Of a stretch of 5,166 nt of DNA, positions 1 to 5,166 are shown piece by piece; the first letter of the stretch is position 1, and each line of letters opens with the position of its first letter. The stretch covers positions 1 through 5,166 of the forward strand of contig JARFQH010000143.1 of NCBI GenBank assembly GCA_029287875.1, in the 5' to 3' direction. The position numbers and the translations under genes are program-made. Source of the stretch: Desulfobacteraceae bacterium. Its GTDB lineage: Bacteria; Desulfobacterota; Desulfobacteria; Desulfobacterales; SG8-13. Below the pieces are notes generated by a model. The model had not been told where the DNA came from, ran no database searches, and saw only the letters and a program-made list of their open reading frames with translations.

Positions 1-666
1 GTAATAGCGCTGCTCGACGGTCTCCACGGTGAGTTGTTTGCGCCCGCTCTTAAAAGATCGGGGCGCGTTCATGTATTGTTCGGCCAACCTGAGAATGCGT
101 TGCGGCAAAGTAGCCGAAAAAAGGGCGGTCTGGTGGCCGGACGCGGTATGATCCAAAATGGTCTCGATGTCCGTGATGAAGCCCATGCTGAGCATTTCAT
201 CGGCTTCATCGAGTACGACGGTCGCCACCCCTTCGAGTTCGAGCACCTTTTTGCGAATCAGGTCGAGCAGGCGGCCGGGGGTTCCGACCACAACGTCCAC
301 GCCTTTTTTGAGACGCCTGATCTGGCGGTCATAAGGTTGGCCGCCGTATACGGCCAGCACACGCACGCCGATCTGCCGGCCGTAGGTGACGATGGCATCC
401 GCCACCTGGATGGCCAGCTCCCGGGTGGGGGTTACCACCAAACTTTGCACATGGCGCTGACCGGTTTGAAGATTATGCAGGATGGGCAGGGAAAACGCAG
501 CGGTTTTACCGGACCCTGTGTGGGATTGGCCAATCACATCCTGCCCGGCAAGCATGGCCGGAATGACGGCGGATTGGATTGGTGTCGGTGCGGCATAGCC
601 GATGTCGGCGATCGTCCGAACCAGCTGCGGCTGCAAGTCAAACTCGTTAAAGTCGGGGGTCATCAT
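1..666 (-). CDS. DEAD-box ATP-dependent RNA helicase, DeaD/CsdA/CshA-like (N-terminal part, cut by window edge)
   Basis: This is the N-terminal 222 residues of an ATP-dependent RNA helicase that unwinds short RNA duplexes in the cytoplasm, in roles such as ribosome assembly, mRNA decay or cold adaptation. The first RecA-like domain is complete and its motifs are in order: Q motif GYAAPTPIQ (23-31), Walker A SHTGSGKT (48-55), PTRELA (80-85), GG (108-109), TPGR (129-132), DEAD (153-156) and SAT (184-186). The DEADEMLSMGF wording around motif II resembles DeaD/CshA proteins more than RhlE (usually DEADRMLDMGF). The second RecA domain and any C-terminal RNA-binding domain lie beyond base 1. Two tandem ATG codons (666 and 663) are possible starts. 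A CAGGAG ribosome site at 671-676 is 4 bases from the first and 7 from the second, so the second may be the real start. The His in Walker A (usually Gln or Glu) is a mild oddity. The family call is secure; the subfamily is likely. Confidence 0.93.
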   Translation of the reverse strand, partial: MMTPDFNEFDLQPQLVRTIADIGYAAPTPIQSAVIPAMLAGQDVIGQSHTGSGKTAAFSLPILHNLQTGQRHVQSLVVTPTRELAIQVADAIVTYGRQIGVRVLAVYGGQPYDRQIRRLKKGVDVVVGTPGRLLDLIRKKVLELEGVATVVLDEADEMLSMGFITDIETILDHTASGHQTALFSATLPQRILRLAEQYMNAPRSFKSGRKQLTVETVEQRYY

Positions 667-971
667 GAAGCTCCTGTTTGCGTTTTGAAAGATACTCCGG
701 GTCGCATATCCATCACGGGGGGTTCTGTTGCCTGTCAACAGTCGACCCACCGGCAAATAAGAGCCTCTCTGCTGCAACAAAAACGCCCGACCGAAAACGG
801 TCGGGCCACCATCTGTAATCGTCAAAACAAAATTCAGAACTACTGATTTTGTAAGTTCATTAGATATCAAGGCCTCTAGAGAATTTTTTCAGATTGAAGT
901 CAGGAGCCCTGAAATTATGTTGATATTTGCGATCCGAAACGAATTGCTTCAGCAACATAAGGCACCCGGTA
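667..971. other. Intergenic region between the DAC gene and the helicase gene
   Basis: These 305 bases separate two leftward genes. The right half (807-971) is the 3' untranslated part of the DAC transcript and leads to the intrinsic terminator at 779-806. The left half (667-778) must hold the helicase promoter and leader. It contains a perfect TTGACA on the minus strand (738-733), but I see no good -10 hexamer 16-18 bases beyond it, so no promoter is called. The CAGGAG ribosome site of the helicase is at 671-676. I see no convincing gene here: a 32-codon minus-strand ORF at 860-958 lacks a ribosome site. Confidence 0.6.
779..806 (-). terminator. Rho-independent terminator, leftward, ending DAC-gene transcription
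   Basis: A perfect 9-base-pair GC-rich stem (GCCCGACCG at 785-793 with CGGTCGGGC at 798-806) closes a four-base loop at 794-797. Read on the minus strand, it is followed by G and then five T (783-779). There is no T-run on the plus-strand side, so it works leftward only. It lies 166 bases past the stop of the DAC gene and upstream of the helicase start, which insulates the helicase gene from DAC transcription and argues against an operon. Confidence 0.85.
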
Positions 972-2441
972 TCAAATTGCAAGCAAAAGTTCATTGGATG
1001 TCTCGATCCACTCCTTGAGGGTTTGGTGCGACTCTACACAGCTGAGGTCCGGTTTCCACTGACATTGGGCGCTTATTTCCACGCCTTCTTGAATCACGGA
1101 CACCGGGCGATCCGACGAAACCACCACCACGACAATGTTGTCATGTTCGGCCGTGAACCGCAGCGCCGAGTTATAGCGTGCTCCCCGGGCGCGATCTTCA
1201 CCGGGAACCGTTCGTCCGTCCAAAAGACAGGCAAATCCGTGCAGGTATGCGTCGGCGCCGATGTGCAGGGCACCATCGACTTTGGCCAGGGACTTTGACA
1301 ATTCCAGGTTTTGAGAAAGCCGCAGATCCAGAGGTTTTTTAAGGCTCTGGCCGGAAATCTTTACGGGCTGTTCATTGAAGTCGATGACGAGCGTGCAGCC
1401 GTGCTCTTGGCTTTCGGCACAGCGAACGACACTGGTGATAATTTTATAGAGACGGTTGCTTGTTTCATCATCGAGATTCGATTCGAGCAGGATTTCCTCG
1501 ACATTGACCAGGTTGGCCCGATGGGTGGTGGATTTGAATCGGCCGTCTGAAAAGCTGCAGACCACTTCGTTGTTGATGCGTAAAAATCCGTGTCTGCCCC
1601 GAAAATCGGCGATGACACTGAATGCCGGCAGCTTTTCCCCGGCAATTCCCAAAATGGTTTTGCCTTCCGAGACCAGCCGGCGATTTGAAGCTTCCACGGA
1701 CAGCAGAAGTTTGCGCACGTGCTTGAAATTGGTCAGGTTGGGCTGTCCCGTTTCAGGGAATCTGGCAAAAAACTCCAATTCCGGTAGAGATCGCAAGTCG
1801 ACAAAAATCAGCTCACCGATGGGCCATTGTCCCTCTTCACGGGTTCTGGAAATACCCAGCACGGCATCCAGAATCGGATAAGCCCGCAATTGAGTATCCC
1901 ACCCGAGAAGGACATTCATTTGATCGACTACATAATCCCGCACGGCATGGGCCGAATATTCACTGAGAAAGCTGCCCGATATTCCGGTGTACAGCTCCTC
2001 TTCATTGGCGACGTCATGAGAAAACCGCCAGGCAGCGTGTTCAAGCCAGCATTCTGTAGGGCCGACAGAACACATGTCCGGATGATGCTCGGTAAACCAC
2101 ATCTGGTAAAAGACGGAACTGGATCGGCCGCCCCAGGAGATAAGACCGGTCAATTCTAAATTTTTTTCCGGCACCATATGTCGGAATTTCTTTGTTTCGC
2201 CCGACAGCCTGATTTTCTTGCGCCAGTCGTCCGAAACAAGATAAAGTTCTTCAAAGATGGGTTCATGTCCCCGCAGCAAATTTTGGGGGTCGTAGATACG
2301 CATTGGGTCGTCGGGAGTAATCGCATAGATGACTGCGGCTCGACTGGAACCCGAGAAATGGGACAGGCCATCCTGCAGGCCGTCGATGGTGTCCTCGGCG
2401 CATTTGCAAATAAAATTTAGATGTATCAAAGCATCCCCCAT
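972..2441 (-). CDS. Diadenylate cyclase (DAC/DisA_N-like) domain protein with long N-terminal putative sensor region
   Basis: The C-terminal part carries a DAC-type nucleotide cyclase signature, the domain that makes c-di-AMP from two ATP. Numbering residues from the upstream TTG at 2507, it shows DGA (411-413), then RGARYNSA (441-448) where DisA has an RHR-type motif, then a VVVVVSSDRPVSVI strand (459-472). The DGA motif is intact. At the RHR position the first Arg is kept, but His-Arg is replaced by Tyr-Asn, so activity is probable rather than certain. The preceding ~400 residues show no transmembrane segment or CBS domain and do not resemble the DisA, CdaA or CdaS layouts. They may be one of the sensor regions described for other DAC proteins; the ligand is unknown. 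I chose the ATG at 2441 (489 residues), although it has no clear ribosome site. The TTG at 2507 (511 residues) follows a GAGAGAG tract and would add a Leu-rich 22-residue N-terminus. The stop is TGA at 974-972. The gene is divergent from the patatin gene. Confidence 0.82.
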   Translation of the reverse strand: MGDALIHLNFICKCAEDTIDGLQDGLSHFSGSSRAAVIYAITPDDPMRIYDPQNLLRGHEPIFEELYLVSDDWRKKIRLSGETKKFRHMVPEKNLELTGLISWGGRSSSVFYQMWFTEHHPDMCSVGPTECWLEHAAWRFSHDVANEEELYTGISGSFLSEYSAHAVRDYVVDQMNVLLGWDTQLRAYPILDAVLGISRTREEGQWPIGELIFVDLRSLPELEFFARFPETGQPNLTNFKHVRKLLLSVEASNRRLVSEGKTILGIAGEKLPAFSVIADFRGRHGFLRINNEVVCSFSDGRFKSTTHRANLVNVEEILLESNLDDETSNRLYKIITSVVRCAESQEHGCTLVIDFNEQPVKISGQSLKKPLDLRLSQNLELSKSLAKVDGALHIGADAYLHGFACLLDGRTVPGEDRARGARYNSALRFTAEHDNIVVVVVSSDRPVSVIQEGVEISAQCQWKPDLSCVESHQTLKEWIETSNELLLAI

Positions 2442-2539
2442 AAAACATTGTTGTCGGTTGCCAATGGAATAGCACAACAGCAATAGAAGCTCAACTGGAT
2501 GTCGCAATCCGCTCTCTCTACATGCAGATATTTTTCATG

Positions 2540-2545
2540 CTTATA
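2540..2545 (-). promoter_or_regulatory. Possible -10 box for the DAC gene
   Basis: On the minus strand TATAAG (2545-2540) matches five of six consensus -10 bases and would start transcription about 25 bases upstream of the TTG at 2507. No good -35 hexamer is found 16-18 bases upstream, so an activator or a different sigma factor would be needed. This is a weak call. It overlaps the -35 area of the divergent patatin promoter. Confidence 0.25.
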
Positions 2546-2575
2546 TTGAATTGTTTGATGAAAACAGCGTATAGT
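2546..2575 (+). promoter_or_regulatory. Candidate sigma-70 promoter of the patatin gene
   Basis: TTGAAT (2546-2551, 4/6 of consensus) is separated by 18 bases from TATAGT (2570-2575, 5/6). The predicted transcription start, near 2582, gives a leader of about 39 bases before the ATG at 2621. The surrounding sequence is AT-rich, and the element lies in the short region between divergent genes, where a promoter is required. It was found by eye and no expression data are available. Confidence 0.5.
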
Positions 2576-2620
2576 CGGCCATTGGAAACATACTAATATT
2601 AAAGCATTACAGGAATATTC

Positions 2621-3565
2621 ATGCCATCGAGAAAGACCGTCGGTCTGGTGCTCGGCAGCGGCTCTTCGCGCGGCTGGGCCCATATAGGGGCCATTGAAGC
2701 ACTGGAAGAAGAAAAAATCCCCATCGATTACATTGCCGGATGCAGCGTCGGCTCCTATGTCGGTGCCATCTATGCCAGTGGCAGCCTCAATAGTCTCAAG
2801 GAGTTCGTTCTCAGGATGGACGGAAAAAAGGTTTTTTCGTATTTTGATGTCGTGTTCCCGCGTTCAGGTGTCCTGAACGGCACCAAACGGTTGAAAGAGT
2901 TTTTTTCAATGCACACAAATGCGGTAGATTTTTCTGATCTGAAAATCCCGCTCATGATGGTGGCCACCGACCTCTCAACCGGCAAAAAAGTCGTTCTGAA
3001 GTCCGGCAGCATCCTTAATGCCCTCAGGGCGACCATGTCCATTCCGGGACTCTTTGCCCCTGTGAAAGTCAAGGACCTTTGGCTAGTGGACGGCGGACTG
3101 GTGGACCCTGTACCAGTGGGTGTCGCCAGGGCCCTGGAGGCCGATGTCGTTATCGCTGTTGACCTTAACAGCGGGATTGTCTCACGAAAAAAACAGACAC
3201 GGCAAGCCCGACAAGCGGCAAAGAAAACCGGTGATCCGCAGGCCTACAAAAGCGAGCTGTTTCAAAAACTGTCGGATTATTACGAAACCGCCGGAATTAA
3301 CTTCGCAGGCAAAATCAGTGAAATGCTCGGAAGAGAATCGTCGACGCCGGATATCATCGAGACCGTCATGACATCAATTAATATCATGCAGGAGCGGATC
3401 ACCCGCATCAACCTGGCTGTCGAACCACCGGATATATTAATCCAACCGCATCTCGGGCAGCTGAAAATGATGGACTTCGACCAGGTTGAACACACCATTG
3501 AAGAAGGCTATGCCGGAGTCAAAGATAAAATGGAATTAATAAAATCTCTGCTCGAACCGGCATGA
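2621..3565 (+). CDS. Patatin-like phospholipase/esterase, RssA-type
   Basis: This is a complete 314-residue serine lipid hydrolase of the patatin family, which cleaves acyl ester bonds of phospholipids or lysophospholipids using a Ser-Asp dyad. All the hallmarks are present. The N-terminal beta strand leads into the glycine-rich oxyanion loop GSGSSRG (12-18). The nucleophile elbow GCSVG (40-44) has Ser42, and the catalytic Asp157 is in DGGLVDPVP (157-165). The IPGLFAPV block (141-148) is also typical. Length and motif spacing fit the RssA/YlbK group of small cytosolic patatins. The C-terminal ~130 residues after the Asp are basic and helical (RKKQTRQARQAAKK, 189-202), then less conserved. There is no signal peptide or membrane segment. 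The ATG start is supported by AGGA at 2611-2614, six bases upstream. The gene stands alone, divergent from the DAC gene, with its own candidate promoter. The physiological substrate is not known from sequence. Confidence 0.93.
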   Translation: MPSRKTVGLVLGSGSSRGWAHIGAIEALEEEKIPIDYIAGCSVGSYVGAIYASGSLNSLKEFVLRMDGKKVFSYFDVVFPRSGVLNGTKRLKEFFSMHTNAVDFSDLKIPLMMVATDLSTGKKVVLKSGSILNALRATMSIPGLFAPVKVKDLWLVDGGLVDPVPVGVARALEADVVIAVDLNSGIVSRKKQTRQARQAAKKTGDPQAYKSELFQKLSDYYETAGINFAGKISEMLGRESSTPDIIETVMTSINIMQERITRINLAVEPPDILIQPHLGQLKMMDFDQVEHTIEEGYAGVKDKMELIKSLLEPA

Positions 3566-3662
3566 GGCTTTACAATAATGCCGTTTGGACGGCAGCAGAT
3601 GAATGTAGGTCCGCCGCCCCTTGCGCGGCCGCCCGACTTCGCCTCAGCCTGAGCGTGAGGGA

Positions 3663-3692
3663 TGGATAAGAAGAGAGTCACCGAGCTATAAT
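3663..3692 (+). promoter_or_regulatory. Candidate promoter with perfect TATAAT, for the PAS-GGDEF gene
   Basis: A perfect TATAAT (3687-3692) is preceded, after 18 bases, by TGGATA (3663-3668, 4/6 match to TTGACA). It would start transcription near 3699 and give a leader of roughly 160 bases before the TTG start codon at 3861. It competes with the TTGACA-based candidate just downstream; both could be used. Confidence 0.4.
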
Positions 3693-3700
3693 CTTAAATG

Positions 3701-3729
3701 TTGACAACAAAGCCCTCGTTCGCTATCTG
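3701..3729 (+). promoter_or_regulatory. Second candidate promoter (perfect TTGACA) for the PAS-GGDEF gene
   Basis: A perfect TTGACA (3701-3706) is followed, after 17 bases, by TATCTG (3724-3729), which matches only the first three bases of the -10 consensus. The spacing is ideal but the -10 is weak. The leader to the start codon at 3861 would be about 125 bases. Confidence 0.35.
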
Positions 3730-3860
3730 AATAAAAATTGGCTTAGTTTAATTGACGCCTCAATCTGTTGAGCTTCCGCCGAAGTCGGTACACATTCCAC
3801 CGTTTTCAGTCTATCCGCGTTAAAAAAACAACCTTTTAACTGCCTAGAAAGGTCACAACA

Positions 3861-4433
3861 TTGAGCCAGGACAATCCTATATCAGACCTGCAGCCAAACG
3901 AACGCGATGAATTTCTCCGTAGAATCCAGGAACTGGAAGAACGCTGCCGCCGGGCCGAAGATGCACTTCGAACATCCGTTGAACGGAATCGGCTTCTGGG
4001 TGATAGTGCCCCATTCGGCATTATTGTCGTGGAGACCGAAGGTCTTGTGTTCGGCGCCAATCGGATAATGCTGAACATGCTGGCCTGGCCGCCCGATCGG
4101 GATGTCACAGAGCTGAACGTACTGCAACATCCTCCCCTGGTAGAATCCGGGGTCTCCGATTCGTTTCTGCGTTGCCTGGATAAAAAGACGCGCATCGTCA
4201 GCGATCATTCCTGTCCGCGAATCACGGACGGGTGTGAACATCTGCGCTATCATATCAGCCCTGTATTCGAACCGGACGGCAGAATTTCCGGAATTATCGC
4301 CTTTGTCGAAGACGTCACCGAACTCAGGGTTGCTGAGGAAACAATTAAGGCCAGCGAAAAAAAATATCGTCTGCTGTTTGAATATGCTCCGGTGGCCATG
4401 AAGATAACTTCAGCCGCATCCTCATCGCCATAG
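3861..4433 (+). CDS. PAS-domain signalling protein, N-terminal fragment of a disrupted PAS-PAS-GGDEF protein
   Basis: This 190-residue ORF starts at TTG, supported by AAAGG (3848-3852) eight bases upstream; no nearby in-frame ATG fits. Residues 12-45 form a charged coiled-coil-like helix (NERDEFLRRIQELEERC...). Residues about 43-155 look like a PAS sensor domain: it begins LLGDSAPFGIIVVETEG, has an HLRYHISPVFEPDG strand pair, and ends in the typical GIIAFVEDVTEL. A linker helix (156-170, VAEETIKASEKKYR) then leads into the start of a second PAS domain (LLFEYAPVAMK, 171-181). That domain stops after about ten residues, and the frame ends in nine residues of non-PAS sequence and TAG. The missing PAS core and the GGDEF output domain continue in another frame from about 4394-4411. 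There is no membrane segment, so it would be cytosolic. The ligand or cofactor is not predictable. As it stands, the product would be a sensor without its output. Confidence 0.75.
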   Translation: MSQDNPISDLQPNERDEFLRRIQELEERCRRAEDALRTSVERNRLLGDSAPFGIIVVETEGLVFGANRIMLNMLAWPPDRDVTELNVLQHPPLVESGVSDSFLRCLDKKTRIVSDHSCPRITDGCEHLRYHISPVFEPDGRISGIIAFVEDVTELRVAEETIKASEKKYRLLFEYAPVAMKITSAASSSP

Positions 4434-4993
4434 TCGACATCACCAAACGCAAACAAGCCGAAGAGGCGCTGCGCGCCGGCGAACAGCGCTTTCGCGAGCA
4501 GGCCCTGCGAGATAATCTGACCGGCCTCTACAATCGTCGCTATCTGTATCAATCACTGACCGACCTAATCGAACACGCAAGGGCCAAGGGATCGGTTGTA
4601 TCCGTTATTTTCATGGATCTGGACCGCTTCAAATCCGTGGTGGACAGGTACGGCCATCTCAACGGCAGCCGTACCATTAAAGAAGTGGGCGCAACCATTC
4701 GCGAGACCCTCGAAAAACCGGCATTCGCCGTAGCCTACGCCGGAGATGAGTTCGTAGTTGTCCTGCCCGACTTTGATCAAGTGCAAGCCGTGGAGCAGGC
4801 AAATAAAATCCAAGATAGGATACGGAATCATGTTTTTCTGCGCGACCAGGGCTTTGAAGTCAGCATACGATCCAGCTTCGGTGTGGCCACTTTCCCGTAT
4901 CACGCTGATGACATGACGAATCTGCTGGCGACCGCAGATCAGGCGCTGTTTGGTGCCAAAGGCGCCGGTAAAGACACTGTCAAGTCCGCGTAA
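4382..4993 (+). CDS. GGDEF (diguanylate cyclase-like) domain, C-terminal fragment of the disrupted gene
   Basis: This open frame of 203 codons follows a TGA at 4379-4381 and has no ATG, GTG or TTG until ATG 4613, which lies inside the GGDEF domain and has no ribosome site. It therefore probably cannot be translated as a working protein on its own. It begins with the end of a PAS domain (ILIAIVDITKRK, 13-24), a helix (QAEEALRAGEQRFREQ), then the GGDEF domain. Visible motifs are DNLTGLYNRR (44-53), the metal-binding MDLD (78-81), AGDEF (120-124) in place of GGDEF, and a C-terminal ADQALFGAKGAGKD (185-198). Metal and catalytic acids are kept. AGDEF cyclases are known to be active. The Asn and Asp that contact guanine in PleD (N335, D344) are Val87 and Ser96 here, and the RxxD inhibitory site is replaced by EKPA (111-114). 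Normal substrate use is therefore doubtful. The stop is TAA. Confidence 0.75.
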   Translation: MCSGGHEDNFSRILIAIVDITKRKQAEEALRAGEQRFREQALRDNLTGLYNRRYLYQSLTDLIEHARAKGSVVSVIFMDLDRFKSVVDRYGHLNGSRTIKEVGATIRETLEKPAFAVAYAGDEFVVVLPDFDQVQAVEQANKIQDRIRNHVFLRDQGFEVSIRSSFGVATFPYHADDMTNLLATADQALFGAKGAGKDTVKSA

Positions 4994-5004
4994 ATTCTTA
5001 CGTG

Positions 5005-5166
5005 CTATCGCCATCCGATCGTTTGATACCCTTTATCACGAAGGCATTGGTCCACAAACTTTTTAAACACAGGACCCGGCTTGTCCGAATCTATTATACT
5101 GCGGGTCATGGATGACGCGCCGCCACCGGCAGCCCCGGCGGCTGCGCCGACCCCCAGGTTCCCGGT
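5005..5166 (-). CDS. Glycine-zipper envelope protein (C-terminal 53 residues, cut by window edge)
   Basis: Read leftward from the window end, the frame is open for 53 codons to a TAG at 5007-5005. It begins with a Gly/Ala-rich stretch (GVGAAAGAAGGGA, 5-17) typical of glycine-zipper segments that insert in membranes. It ends with a short polar domain containing VDQCLRDKGYQTIGWR (38-53). That Cys-Leu-Arg...Gly-Tyr...Gly-Trp tail is common at the C-terminus of small glycine-zipper and lipoprotein-like envelope proteins of Gram-negative bacteria, which supports this frame as real coding sequence. The N-terminus, including any signal peptide or lipobox, lies beyond base 5166. The gene converges on the GGDEF fragment with 11 bases between stops, and I see no terminator hairpin between them. 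The function is unknown. An alternative plus-strand start at 5109 gives only a Pro/Ala-rich shadow of the same DNA. Confidence 0.72.
   Translation of the reverse strand, partial: TGNLGVGAAAGAAGGGASSMTRSIIDSDKPGPVFKKFVDQCLRDKGYQTIGWR

Larger units (their letters stand above)
3566..3860. other. Noncoding stretch between patatin and PAS-GGDEF genes
   Basis: No coding sequence is apparent in these 295 bases on either strand. A perfect 6-bp stem with TTGG loop (TGCCGT 3579-3584 / ACGGCA 3589-3594) starts 14 bases after the patatin stop but has no T-run, so it is not a clear intrinsic terminator. A GC-rich segment follows (about 3610-3660), with a small CCTCA...TGAGG inverted repeat (3642-3646 / 3656-3660). 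The right half is AT-rich and holds two candidate promoters. Another inverted repeat, GTTAAAA (3819-3825) / TTTTAAC (3834-3840), sits just upstream of the ribosome site of the next gene. Confidence 0.55.
3861..4993 (+). pseudogene. Ancestral PAS-PAS-GGDEF gene, broken by internal deletion and frame change
   Basis: The two preceding fragments read as one protein: coiled coil, PAS, linker, PAS start, then PAS end, helix and GGDEF. They are in different frames (the first in frame with 3861, the second with 4382). The join falls at about 4394-4411, where the first frame reads VAMKITS and the second GHEDNFS. Roughly 80 residues of the second PAS domain are absent, so a simple one-base shift does not explain it; a deletion of a length not divisible by three does. 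A sequencing or assembly error cannot be excluded from this window alone. Confidence 0.7.

Noticed and set aside
733..738. TTGACA on the minus strand upstream of the helicase
   Set aside because: No acceptable -10 hexamer lies 16-18 bases downstream, so it is not called as a promoter.
34..846. Plus-strand open frame of 270 codons
   Set aside because: It lies antisense to the DEAD-box helicase, whose motifs are unmistakable on the minus strand, and its own translation resembles nothing coherent.
860..958. Minus-strand 32-codon ORF downstream of the DAC gene
   Set aside because: It has no ribosome site, is very short, has no recognisable motif, and sits in the 3' untranslated region before the terminator.
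2621..3565. Patatin as a CBASS CapV effector
   Set aside because: No CD-NTase, Cap2 or Cap3 gene is nearby, and its size and motifs fit the widespread RssA-type patatins.
3579..3594. Stem-loop after the patatin stop as an intrinsic terminator
   Set aside because: The stem is only 6 bp and no T-run follows on either strand.
4357..4364. Run of eight A as a phase-variable or programmed frameshift site that would rejoin the PAS and GGDEF frames
   Set aside because: The GGDEF frame has a TGA at 4379-4381 just after the run, so slippage there would terminate. It also could not restore the missing PAS core.
5109..5166. Plus-strand ORF start with a Pro/Ala-rich product
   Set aside because: It is the complement of the Gly/Ala-rich glycine-zipper coding sequence, and the minus-strand frame gives a recognisable C-terminus.

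Overview
The window is ordinary-looking bacterial chromosome: dense single-copy genes, mixed base composition, and no mobile element, CRISPR array, tRNA or rRNA. The gene families suggest a free-living Gram-negative bacterium, most likely of the Desulfobacterota/deltaproteobacterial type. The pointers are a large diadenylate-cyclase protein with a long private N-terminal region, a GGDEF domain with a GHLNGSR signature, and a glycine-zipper protein ending in a Cys-Leu-Arg...Gly-Tyr...Gly-Trp tail. The taxonomic guess is inference from family resemblance, not from a marker gene.

Layout from left to right. (1) 1-666, minus strand: the N-terminal 222 residues of a DEAD-box RNA helicase of the DeaD/CsdA/CshA type, cut by the window edge. 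(2) 667-971: intergenic, with a strong leftward intrinsic terminator at 779-806. (3) 972-2441 (or to 2507 from a TTG), minus strand: a roughly 490-residue protein with a C-terminal diadenylate cyclase (DAC/DisA_N-like) domain and a roughly 400-residue N-terminal region of unknown ligand. (4) 2442-2620: divergent promoter region. (5) 2621-3565, plus strand: a complete patatin-like phospholipase/esterase of the RssA type. (6) 3566-3860: noncoding stretch with stem-loops and two candidate promoters. (7) 3861-4993, plus strand: a PAS-PAS-GGDEF signalling gene that appears broken. Most of its second PAS domain is missing and the reading frame changes at about 4394-4411. (8) 5005-5166, minus strand: the C-terminal 53 residues of a glycine-zipper, probably cell-envelope, protein converging on the GGDEF gene with an 11-base gap.

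The theme is cyclic-dinucleotide signalling. A probable c-di-AMP-type synthase and the remains of a GGDEF nucleotide cyclase lie within 2 kb, on either side of a patatin-like lipase. The GGDEF domain has unusual residues at both guanine-contact positions, including the Asp-to-Ser change known from the hybrid (cGAMP-making) GGDEF enzymes. The genes are not one operon: the DAC and patatin genes are divergent, and the GGDEF gene has its own upstream region. A shared pathway is therefore speculation. The most solid unusual observations are the deletion/frameshift in the PAS-GGDEF gene and the non-canonical active-site motifs of both nucleotide cyclases.
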